This document shows, piece after piece, positions 8,170-15,636 of a DNA stretch of 47,818 nt. Origin of the DNA: Nostoc linckia z4 (GTDB lineage Bacteria; Cyanobacteriota; Cyanobacteriia; Cyanobacteriales; Nostocaceae); contig NZ_LAHA01000061.1 in assembly GCF_002608075.1 (NCBI RefSeq), positions 1-47,818 on the forward strand. The letters run 5' to 3'. The position numbers and the translations under genes are program-made. Position 1 is the first letter of the stretch, and each line of letters begins with the position of its first letter. The notes under the pieces were generated by a model. The model saw nothing but the letters and a program-made list of their open reading frames with translations. It had not been told where the DNA came from and did not search any database.

Positions 8170-8684
8170 AGCTTTTCAACTTCAGGTGGATATATAGCAG
8201 AGAATAGGCAATAGGCAACAGGCAACAGGTTGGCGAAAGTCTCTTCAGGTAGTACTTTGACAATCAGTTTATGTCCTAAGTTCTGCTTCGGCTGTTAGAC
8301 CAGACAATTCTTCACTTTACAACTAATAAAATAGTCAAACAATAGCTGATACTATTTTGGTATTTTGGATTTTAGCTTACAGCGTTTTTCATCTATTTGA
8401 ACCACAATCCCTGCTAGGGGCGAACGGTTGTTCGCCCTACAACGTGGTTTATTTACCTGAAAATTGCTGTAAACAGCAACAAGCCTCTCACTTACCGCGA
8501 AGGACATGATATGACTGTGAAGTGTGAACTATGAACCGTCAACAGTTAACAATCTTCTGTAAAATATTTCTGACTTGTTCCTAGTCTTATAGGACTTACG
8601 CAAAAGTATGAATAAACGAACCGCAAAGGACGCAAAGGGCACGAAGTTATAAGAGTTTGAGAGAGTTCTTGCGTAAGTCCTATC
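8170..8684. other. intergenic region with dispersed repeats
   Basis: This holds a GGCAATAGGCAACAGGCAAC short repeat (about 8206-8229), a GGGCGAAC/GTTCGCCC hairpin of a common Nostoc-type repeat (8418-8437), a CCGTCAACAGTTAAC block (about 8536-8550) and the small inverted-repeat element at 8589-8683. No gene is seen. Confidence 0.6.
8589..8683. mobile_element. 95-bp MITE-like element with 15-bp terminal inverted repeats
   Basis: ATAGGACTTACGCAA at 8589-8603 is exactly reversed at 8669-8683. The 65 bases between them contain CGCAAAGGACGCAAAGGG and no coding capacity. This fits a miniature inverted-repeat transposable element moved by a transposase elsewhere. It sits just beyond the stop codon of the DUF1822 gene, so it may also fold as a long 3' hairpin. 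Confidence 0.75.
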
Positions 8685-9860
8685 TTAAAATCTGAGTATT
8701 TCTTGGTCATAGTTTTCGGGAACAGGTTCTATTTCCCAGACTATGCCTTCTGTTGGTTCCAAGGCTACCTCTATATAAAGTTGTTCTACGGCAGTTATAG
8801 CAATATCTTCGTTATTCGGGAAAGGCTGTAAATCTTCAGTGAGGAGTCGGAGTTTAAAACCAGCAGGGATGGCTGCACCTACAGTGAGGTTACGTAACTC
8901 AAAGCGCCAAATAGTTGTTTCTGGTTCCCCTTGGGGTGTAATCAGCAGTTCGTAGATTTGACCTGCAATCGTCAGCTGACGAGATATAATCCTTTGCGGT
9001 GGTGTTTGTTCGACGCCCCGCGCACCAGCTTCACTCACTTGTAAATCAAAACTTCCCCAACCAATAGTTTGGGCGACTTGGGAAACACCGTTTTGCAACC
9101 ATTGAATAACTGACCACTGTTCTGTTATTCCCAAGCGGCGTTGATATAAACTTTTGCGCCAACCGCCATGTGCAATTAACCCCGCCCACAGTTGAAAGGG
9201 AATAACGAGTCTGGGTGTAAGTATTTCTGGATTTCCCAGACGAGTAATTAGGTTTTGTGCTTGTGCTTGCGGGATGGCGGTAACTTCTTCAATGGCGCTA
9301 CGTGTTGCTTCTTCTGGGCAAAGTTGCCGCGCCACCGCTAAAATATTGATGTCATTGATGATATTATCACCGTCAAGAGAGTAAGTGCGATCGCTAGCAT
9401 CATAATTTCCCCTAGCTTTGAGTTGTGCATGGGTGCAGTAACCCCAAACCCTCACATACCCTGCATCTGGTTCTACCTGCACAGCCAAATAATAATCACC
9501 CATCCAACTGGGAATATCCACCCATTCTTGTGGTACTCGGAATTCACTCAAATCAATTGTTTCACTCGGAACCAAGATTAGTTTAGTTCCGTCTAACGTC
9601 ACTGCTGTTCCATTAACCAGTTCCCAAAAGCTGGATAAAACGGTGGTAGTTGGCCAGACCTTTGCTTGCGGTGTAAAATCTTCTTTTAACCATTCCAAGA
9701 CAGCACCCAGGCAAAGTTCATTAATGTAACCTTGATAGCGAGAAGTCGGGTTAGAAAAAGATTGACTGCCGACATCTACCTGATTTTGGGTAGCGATAGG
9801 AATTTCTAAAATCAAGTCTGTTGAATTAGCAAAAGTAAAGGCAGTGGTGTCAGCAGTCAT
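8685..9860 (-). CDS. DUF1822 family protein
   Basis: A 391-residue protein with no signal peptide or membrane segment. It matches the cyanobacterial DUF1822 family by its overall pattern: early YINELCLGAVLEWLKE, a segment with SFWELVNGTAV, the VPQEWVDIPSWMGDYYLAVQV block and a C-terminal beta-rich part. The start at 9858-9860 is taken because TTGGAG stands 8 bases before it; an upstream ATG would be encoded by a CCCCATG repeat. The family has no known biochemical role but often stands beside a sigma factor gene, as here. The order sigma factor, heptapeptide-repeat ORF, this gene, all leftward, suggests joint expression and a link to transcriptional control. Confidence 0.78.
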   Translation of the reverse strand: MTADTTAFTFANSTDLILEIPIATQNQVDVGSQSFSNPTSRYQGYINELCLGAVLEWLKEDFTPQAKVWPTTTVLSSFWELVNGTAVTLDGTKLILVPSETIDLSEFRVPQEWVDIPSWMGDYYLAVQVEPDAGYVRVWGYCTHAQLKARGNYDASDRTYSLDGDNIINDINILAVARQLCPEEATRSAIEEVTAIPQAQAQNLITRLGNPEILTPRLVIPFQLWAGLIAHGGWRKSLYQRRLGITEQWSVIQWLQNGVSQVAQTIGWGSFDLQVSEAGARGVEQTPPQRIISRQLTIAGQIYELLITPQGEPETTIWRFELRNLTVGAAIPAGFKLRLLTEDLQPFPNNEDIAITAVEQLYIEVALEPTEGIVWEIEPVPENYDQEILRF

Positions 9861-9920
9861 GATGGTTACTCCAAATATTGGGCATGGGGCATTGGGCATC
9901 GGGCATGGGGCATTGAGAAA

Positions 9921-10289
9921 TTAAGTTTGAGCGTTGAGATTTTGAACTGGAACGTTGAGGTTTTGAACTAAAACGTTGAGGTTTTGAACTGGAACGTTGA
10001 GGTTTTGAACTGGAATGTTGAGGTTTTGAACTAAAACGTTGAGGTTTTGAACTGGAATGTTGAGGTTTTGAACTGGAACGTTGAGGTTTTGAACTGGAAT
10101 GTTGAGGTTTTGAACTGGAATGTTGAGGTTTTGAACTAAAACGTTGAGGTTTTGAACTAAAACGTTGAGGTTTTGAACTAAAACGTTGAGGTTTTGAACT
10201 AAAACGTTGAGGTTTTGAACTGGAACGTTGAGGTTTTGAACTAAAACGTTGAGGTTTTGAACTAAAACCTTGAGCCGTCTAAGCTTCAA
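9921..10289 (-). CDS. heptapeptide-repeat ORF (VQNLNVL/VP/IP)
   Basis: An open frame of 122 residues made almost entirely of 16 copies of a 7-residue unit, VQNLN followed by VL, VP or IP. It starts at a TTG (or does not start independently) and ends AQT-stop. The period is exactly 21 nt, so the frame never breaks, and unit differences are confined to three positions in the DNA. The regular L and V spacing would suit a coiled coil or beta-solenoid, but proline in half the units argues against a long helix. No weak-to-strong ribosome binding site is clear. It lies between the sigma factor and DUF1822 genes on the same strand. It may be a real small repeat protein or only a minisatellite with an open frame. 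Confidence 0.4.
   Translation of the reverse strand: MKLRRLKVLVQNLNVLVQNLNVPVQNLNVLVQNLNVLVQNLNVLVQNLNVLVQNLNIPVQNLNIPVQNLNVPVQNLNIPVQNLNVLVQNLNIPVQNLNVPVQNLNVLVQNLNVPVQNLNAQT
9940..10275. repeat. 21-bp minisatellite, 16 copies
   Basis: Sixteen head-to-tail 21-bp units containing TTTTGAACT at a strict 21-base spacing from 9940 to 10255. The variable part takes only three forms (AAAACG, GGAACG, GGAATG). The pattern of alternation suggests slippage or recombination that copies whole units. Confidence 0.95.
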
Positions 10290-10354
10290 CTTTCAGTTTT
10301 AAATCTCCCTTCTCCTCTCCCATGCCCCATGCCCCATGCCCCATGCCCCATACC

Positions 10355-11515
10355 CTAGTAATAATTCCTCAACCATTCCTCCATCACTGTATTGATGCTT
10401 TTGAGTAGGTCTGATGTGACAGTAATATGCAAATTATCTCGACTCCAGTTGGCTAAAGACCGCAATAAAGCTTCTTGGGCTTTTTTCAGTCGCCGGGAAA
10501 TTGTATATTGCTGCATTTGTAATTGTTTGGCGATTTGGTTTTGAGTGAGTTCTTCGCCATAGTAGAGTTTGACAATTTGTTGTAATTCCGGTTCCAGTTG
10601 AGCGATCGCCAGGACTAAAATTTTGTTAATCTCAGTTTGCTGAGAAATTCTAGTTTGTTCTGCTTCCTGGGCAAGAATTTCATTAATCAGAGATTCTTGT
10701 TGACTTCCTGGAAGATTATCTAACCATTCCCAACCATCATCGCCACCTTTGGGGACATTCAAAGACTCCGGTTGAGGATAGCGATATCTGCGTACAGCTT
10801 TAGCAGAATTCAGCAGCCATTTTTCTAAAGTTTGGGCATTGACTTGGTGAGTGGTTTGTGTATTATAAGTTTTAGCGATCGCTTGCCAAATGACATCATC
10901 TGGTGGAGGAAGTTGCCGAGAAGTACCTGTTTTTGTAGGAATATACAGAGTTTTAAAACATTCCCAAGCGAGAATATAAGCATTAATATCCTCTGGAGAT
11001 AAACCAGCGTTTTGCAAAGATTCCACCAAAAACTTTTTAGTGATTTTTCGCAACAGTCCCCAGTCGCTACAGATATCGATTTCGCTATTTTGACGCAAAG
11101 TTTCTCGGATAGCACCGCTAAAAATGGCGCTGGCGTAGTTTTTTAAAGAAAAACCTTGATTGGGATTATAACCTTTGAGGATTTTATCAACTTGGGCAAT
11201 GGCAATTTGAAAACAGTCTGATAATTGATACTGAGTGCTGGCAAAATTAGTCACAGTTTTTTGAGATACCCAATAACAAGGTTCTTGGAAGTAAGCCGTG
11301 AGATGTTGTTTTGCCAGTACTTGAGTTTCGGGAACTTGCCAAAACTTATACCAATAAAGCGTCCAAAAATATTCTGAAGTTTCTTGTGGCGCTTGTTTGA
11401 TACAACTTTGGATACTGCGACGCAAACTTGATTCTATCGCCCAACGACTAAAGCGATCGCCAGCAAATTGCACAAAAGTCGAGAAGATTTCAATGATGGT
11501 TTGTCGAGGTTGCAT
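10355..11515 (-). CDS. sigma-70 family RNA polymerase sigma factor (group 3/ECF-like)
   Basis: A 386-residue regulator that would direct RNA polymerase to a special promoter set. The C-terminus has the sigma region 4 pattern: LEPELQQIVKLYYGEELTQN followed by the helix-turn-helix QIAKQLQMQQYTISRRLKKA. The N-terminal half contains the region-2-like NPNQGFSLKNYASAIFSGAI, where the NPxxGxxFxxYA form is common in this cyanobacterial class. The ATG at 11513-11515 is used; an upstream extension rich in SPLSPSSP is encoded by a GGGAGACAA repeat and is not credible protein. The gene heads a leftward cluster with the VQNLN ORF and DUF1822. No anti-sigma factor is recognisable unless DUF1822 plays that part. 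Confidence 0.82.
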   Translation of the reverse strand: MQPRQTIIEIFSTFVQFAGDRFSRWAIESSLRRSIQSCIKQAPQETSEYFWTLYWYKFWQVPETQVLAKQHLTAYFQEPCYWVSQKTVTNFASTQYQLSDCFQIAIAQVDKILKGYNPNQGFSLKNYASAIFSGAIRETLRQNSEIDICSDWGLLRKITKKFLVESLQNAGLSPEDINAYILAWECFKTLYIPTKTGTSRQLPPPDDVIWQAIAKTYNTQTTHQVNAQTLEKWLLNSAKAVRRYRYPQPESLNVPKGGDDGWEWLDNLPGSQQESLINEILAQEAEQTRISQQTEINKILVLAIAQLEPELQQIVKLYYGEELTQNQIAKQLQMQQYTISRRLKKAQEALLRSLANWSRDNLHITVTSDLLKSINTVMEEWLRNYY

Positions 11516-11520
11516 AAAAA

Positions 11521-11640
11521 GTGGGGCATGGGGCATGGGGGATGGGGCATGGAGAGATGAGGGAGACAAGGGAGACAAGGGAGATGAGGGAGACAAGGGA
11601 GACAAGGGAGATGAGGGAGACAAGGGAGACAAGGGAGATA
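11521..11640. repeat. GGGGCAT and GGGAGACAA/GGGAGATGA tandem repeats
   Basis: A GGGGCATGGG block (about 11523-11549) is followed by about nine units of GGGAGACAA or GGGAGATGA (9-mers) up to 11640. It lies immediately upstream of the sigma factor start, in its presumed 5' leader, so changes in copy number could alter the leader length. Confidence 0.85.
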
Positions 11641-11698
11641 AGAATAACTCCCCAGTCATTAGTCAACAGTCATCAGTCATCAGCCCGCATTCCTAATT

Positions 11699-13639
11699 TT
11701 AAATTTGTAACATCCCTTGCGGATTTACTGATAAAAGCGATCGTCTCTGCAAGCCTTCACGGTGTAAAATGTCGTTGGCTGCTAATAAGCCACTACTAAC
11801 GGCACGTTCCATTAATCCACAAGGAAAGGGCATTTTCACCCAATCACCTGCAAATAATAAGTTAGCAACATTAGTTGTAGTTTCTGGACGTTGTGCATAA
11901 CTATTTGGTGGATATCCAGAAAAGTTATTTTGATTCACTAATTCTCGATGTAATATCTGCGCTTGTTGTAATTCTGGGACGATTTCATAGAGTTCCTCTT
12001 CAAATTTGGTTAACAAGGCTTCTTGAGTGGGAAATTCTTTTGCTTTATAGCAATAGGCGTGTAATTCTACTACACTACCACCGGTGCGTTGTGCCCAGTC
12101 GATGAATTGTTCTTGAATGCGATGATAAAGGGTGATGCTATCAGTTAATTGATAGCCGGATAAAGATGTAAAATTACTTTGCTGCCATGCAAAATCGCGG
12201 TCAAACCAGAAACGACAAACTGCAAAAGGATCGGCGATACTTAAATTTGCAATTTGCCATCGCACTTTTTCATCTATATTCCCATTCACTCGTTTTAAGA
12301 GTTGCTGTACTCCCGGTACATCGGTTGCTAAAACATAATAATCTGCTGCAATTATTTCTGGTGATGATGATTCTTTATTTGCTGCAATCAATTGCACTTC
12401 TGTATCTTGTCGTTCCACTACTTGAAACTTAGCTAAATCTTGTTGGGCAGGCCCTTTTACCACTTTTCCATCACTACTAAAAACTGCGCCATGACAAGGG
12501 CAATGAAACTGACCATCTGCTGCCATTTGTACGGTACAACCTTGATGAGTGCAGGTAAGAGAAATGGCTGTTTTTCCTCCAGCAGGTAAAGCAAATACTT
12601 CATCAGCCGCACCAAAATATTCTACCTGGTTATCATCAACAACTGAATTTCGTTTCACCCAAAAAGGCACGCTATTTTGATTGCCACCAACATAATATTT
12701 TACTGCTGCGATTTTACCTTCTGTAGCCGAAATTTCACTAACAGTTGTCCCTGTGATAATATTACCGCCTTGATTTTTAATTGCCTCGGCAATGGGTTGC
12801 ACTAAACTTGTACCCATATCATCTTTAGTGCCATTAAAAGCTAGTCCTTCAGGGTTGCCAAAAAAATAAAAATGGAAGAATTGCATTAATTCTCCGACAC
12901 TCATGGTGTCTGGTGCATTCAAACTAGATTTGGCAAACGGCAGAAAATATAAGTCATATAATCCTTGGGGGAATTCTGTTCTTACCCAATCAGCAACGGA
13001 TATATTATCGAATCGCTGAAAGTTCTTTTCTCTTTGAAAACCAGTAATGGCCTGGAAGACTTGCAGGTGTTTTAATTTTGTAAGATTAATTCCCCATTTG
13101 AAGCGGTTGGGAGAAGCGATCGCTAAATCTAGAATATTCCAAGGAAAGGCAGAATTACTAGGATAAAATATCTCTGGTTTGTATTGGCGATCGCGGTAAA
13201 CCACTGAATAAAAATTTAACGATTCAAAGTTATCGCTAATCTTTAGTTCTTTAACTAAACTATTCAAATTATAGTACTGGGGAAAAAAGCCATGAAAGCC
13301 ATGTTCCATTCTAAAAGTTTCACCAACAGCTTCTACAGACCAACTAGCAATTTTACCACCAAGTTGGGGAGACTTTTCTAAAAGTGTAACCACAAATCCC
13401 CGTTGACTTAATTCATAAGCACAAGCTAAACCCGCTAAACCACCCCCAATGACTACAACACTTTTTTGCTGACTTAATAACCGTGGCAATTTCAAAGTGT
13501 CTCTTGCAAATACCGTTGGTTTTGGCTTAGTAAATCGAGAGTACCCTGTGATTCCAAAAATTGCACCAACACCAAAGACTTTCAACAGTGTCCGACGCGA
13601 AATATTAGACGATTCTGACGAATTGAATAGTGGATTCAT
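11699..13639 (-). CDS. Tat-exported FAD-dependent oxidoreductase with inserted Rieske centre (CrtU-like)
   Basis: A 646-residue flavoenzyme of the amine oxidase/carotenoid desaturase superfamily. The N-terminus has a twin-arginine signal SRRTLLKVFG (14-23). FAD binding: VVVIGGGLAGLACAYEL (61-77) and an ADxxVLATDVPG segment; the C-terminal FAD motif is LLFAGDWVKMPFPCGLMERA. Inserted at about 350-400 is a Rieske [2Fe-2S] site: C363-T-H365, C368, C380-P-C382-H383. The middle (YFLPFAKSSLNAP, FHFYFFGNPEGLAF) resembles CrtU-type carotene desaturase/methyltransferases. Export by Tat would place it in the periplasm or thylakoid lumen. The start is uncertain; an in-frame ATG further upstream (13733-13735) exists but the Tat signal fits 13639. 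The substrate is not determined; a carotenoid or other isoprenoid is plausible. Confidence 0.78.
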   Translation of the reverse strand: MNPLFNSSESSNISRRTLLKVFGVGAIFGITGYSRFTKPKPTVFARDTLKLPRLLSQQKSVVVIGGGLAGLACAYELSQRGFVVTLLEKSPQLGGKIASWSVEAVGETFRMEHGFHGFFPQYYNLNSLVKELKISDNFESLNFYSVVYRDRQYKPEIFYPSNSAFPWNILDLAIASPNRFKWGINLTKLKHLQVFQAITGFQREKNFQRFDNISVADWVRTEFPQGLYDLYFLPFAKSSLNAPDTMSVGELMQFFHFYFFGNPEGLAFNGTKDDMGTSLVQPIAEAIKNQGGNIITGTTVSEISATEGKIAAVKYYVGGNQNSVPFWVKRNSVVDDNQVEYFGAADEVFALPAGGKTAISLTCTHQGCTVQMAADGQFHCPCHGAVFSSDGKVVKGPAQQDLAKFQVVERQDTEVQLIAANKESSSPEIIAADYYVLATDVPGVQQLLKRVNGNIDEKVRWQIANLSIADPFAVCRFWFDRDFAWQQSNFTSLSGYQLTDSITLYHRIQEQFIDWAQRTGGSVVELHAYCYKAKEFPTQEALLTKFEEELYEIVPELQQAQILHRELVNQNNFSGYPPNSYAQRPETTTNVANLLFAGDWVKMPFPCGLMERAVSSGLLAANDILHREGLQRRSLLSVNPQGMLQI

Positions 13640-14104
13640 TGGCGACACAATTAACAGTTCATAATGAATTACTGACATGAAATCATGACTGGGAATTAGC
13701 AGATTTTGTGTCAGAATTTCAAACTTAAAATTCACAGTAGGAAATTACCAGAGGGGAATTTGACTGCGAACCGTTAACAGTTAACAGTTTTCCAAATCCC
13801 TAACTTTCTACTTTGAATTCTAAATTCCCTTATGTAGCCTACATTTTTGTTCGTCAGAAGAGAAACCGACAAAATTTGGTTTAATAAATTATAAAATTAG
13901 TTGACAATGTAATATAATATTTAATAATTAAACCTTGTCCATATTGAAATCTAAAGTTTAGAATTATTCTCTTGTGTCATTGCGACAAAGCAAGCAACCC
14001 CAAAACTTTGCTAAAAAACTACGGTTCTCAAGTTAGACAAGGTTTAAGCGCCAAACAAAAATTAGGTTTGGGTATAAGAAGCGCTTTGTGGTGATAGCCA
14101 CAAA
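13640..14104. other. intergenic region, no gene seen
   Basis: This contains a CCGTTAACAGTTAACAG short repeat (about 13770-13787), an AT-rich central part, and a TTGCGACAAAGCAAGCAACC stretch (13980-13999) that resembles part of common Nostoc repeat elements. No ORF of interest and no RNA gene were recognised. Confidence 0.5.
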
Positions 14105-14608
14105 TTACGAATCAATTGCTTTTTGTGCAGTTTTTTTTACACAATAAGTGCTTCCTCGAAAGCTCAATTTATGGGTGACTGGTGGTGTAGTGATTTCAGT
14201 GGATTCTGAATTAGGATTAACGCAAACACAATAAGTACTTCCGCGAAAACTCAATTTATACGTTACTTTTGGTGTATTTATTTTCTCTAATTTGCCGTTG
14301 GAGTCAGCACGATAGGAAACTCCACGGTAGATTAAATGACAATCTGTTTCAGATTCGCAAACTGGCTGTTGTGGTGGTTCTATTTGTTCGCTGATTACCT
14401 TGGTTGTGTAGTATTCATAACCTGTACTAATAATTACAGGAATCAATAGTAAAACTAACATCTGCCAAGGAGCAAAAATTAAACCCAAAATGAAGCTGAG
14501 TGCTGCAAATACAGCTATCAAATGTGAAATTTCACTATTAATTTTTTTTAACAGAAAATAGCCAGTGATTAAACAAGCACACGGTATAATCAAAAAGTAG
14601 GAAGCCAT
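14105..14608 (-). CDS. membrane protein with three DUF4278 motifs
   Basis: A 167-residue protein. Two or three hydrophobic segments fill residues 1-65 (ACLITGYFLL, LIAVFAALSFILGLIF, MLVLLLIPVIIS). The soluble tail carries three copies of the DUF4278 pattern L-x-[YF]-RG-x-x-Y: CHLIYRGVSY, YKLSFRGSTYCV and HKLSFRGSTYCV, the last two almost identical and both including a Cys. DUF4278 is a short cyanobacterial motif of unknown function. The arrangement is an anchored protein with a repeated cytosolic or periplasmic tail. The repeat pair probably arose by internal duplication. Confidence 0.72.
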   Translation of the reverse strand: MASYFLIIPCACLITGYFLLKKINSEISHLIAVFAALSFILGLIFAPWQMLVLLLIPVIISTGYEYYTTKVISEQIEPPQQPVCESETDCHLIYRGVSYRADSNGKLEKINTPKVTYKLSFRGSTYCVCVNPNSESTEITTPPVTHKLSFRGSTYCVKKTAQKAIDS

Positions 14609-14790
14609 TTTTCTTAATTTAATAAACCAAAACTGAAGCGTTTGTAACGCAGATTATGGTTGTTGGAAAATTGTTATCTATTTTACATCAAAGAAATTTT
14701 TGTGGTTACCGTGCTTTATTAGTAAAAGTATTACTTTTAGGTATCTGTATTATATGTAAATTTTTCGAGTCAATGTAATATATGCAATAA

Positions 14791-14821
14791 AAAAAGGCGA
14801 TCGCACCCTGTTCGCCTTTTT
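14791..14821 (-). terminator. Rho-independent terminator
   Basis: AAAAAGGCGA (14791-14800) pairs with TCGCCTTTTT (14812-14821), leaving an 11-base loop and a U-run on either strand. Both neighbouring genes point left, so it would end transcripts of the DUF6174 gene about 110 bases past its stop. The stem includes part of a HIP1 octamer. Confidence 0.7.
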
Positions 14822-14931
14822 CACTAAGTATCAATATTTATTCATTTTATACTTGTAGTAAGTTATTGACAGTTAACTATCAACTGTCAACAACCGCCAC
14901 GAATGATTATGCTTTTTTAGCGCACATTAGC

Positions 14932-15429
14932 TTATTTAATTTCTTCAAAATTCTCAATTGTCAGATATATTTCTTCATCAGCTATTTGACTATTGTAATC
15001 AATATTAATTTGGGTTGGATAGCCGAGTCTGGGATTGTAGGCTACATCCAGACTGTAGGCTTTACGATTAATGGCATCCTGAATTACGTTAAAAAGTTTA
15101 GGAATTGTGTTGTACTTTTGAAAGTATTCTGGATTTTGAACTGGTTGACCTGTAGCTACAAAAGTGATTGATTTTGTCTTGCCATTACGTACTTCAATGA
15201 TTACTGGGCCTCTAGCTTCTGGTATACAAAAGCAACCGTTACTAAATGTATAACGGTAGTTAGAAATATTTTGGTTATTCCACAAACGGCGATTAAAGTT
15301 TAACCGCCTTTGATTCAAATTATTATTAGCTACTAATTGTGCTATGTCTATGGAAGGTTGAGACATTACTGGTAGGTTGAGGCCTGCAAGTAGCAACAAG
15401 CCGACACTGATAACGATAGAAAAGCGCAT
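14932..15429 (-). CDS. secreted DUF6174 domain protein
   Basis: A 165-residue protein with a signal peptide (MRFSIVISVGLLLLAGLNLP, cleavage probably after VMSQP or nearby). The mature part matches the DUF6174 pattern: LWNNQNISNYRYTFSNGCFC, then IIEVRNGKTKSITF and a YNPRLGYPTQINIDY segment near the end. The paired Cys in GCFC could bind metal or form a disulfide. The family function is not known. It is a single gene with a terminator downstream at 14791-14821 and about 200 AT-rich bases upstream. Confidence 0.75.
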   Translation of the reverse strand: MRFSIVISVGLLLLAGLNLPVMSQPSIDIAQLVANNNLNQRRLNFNRRLWNNQNISNYRYTFSNGCFCIPEARGPVIIEVRNGKTKSITFVATGQPVQNPEYFQKYNTIPKLFNVIQDAINRKAYSLDVAYNPRLGYPTQINIDYNSQIADEEIYLTIENFEEIK

Positions 15430-15636
15430 ATCAATCTATGTAAATAAAGAAAAATTGTCTTCTACATTCATAATTTTAATTGTTTAAATAGACTTTATGT
15501 TTTGATTAAAACCATGATTTTTTTGTTGGGACTGCCTTGTGCTATAAATTTTGATGCTTTCTAGATTTAGTCTTGCCAAATAGCTAACCATAATTTCAGC
15601 AATTTGAAAATCAGCAAATTTCTTTGTGGAAATTGA

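Noticed and set aside
9861..9899. Upstream ATG for the DUF1822 protein
   Set aside because: The extra residues MPNAPCPIFG come from the CCCCATG repeat; a proper ribosome binding site precedes the later ATG.
9940..10275. The 21-bp repeat block as a CRISPR array
   Set aside because: Units are directly adjacent with no unique spacers.
11516..11659. SPLSPSSP-rich N-terminus for the sigma factor
   Set aside because: It is encoded by a tandem repeat and is not protein-like; the family N-terminus begins at MQPRQTIIE.
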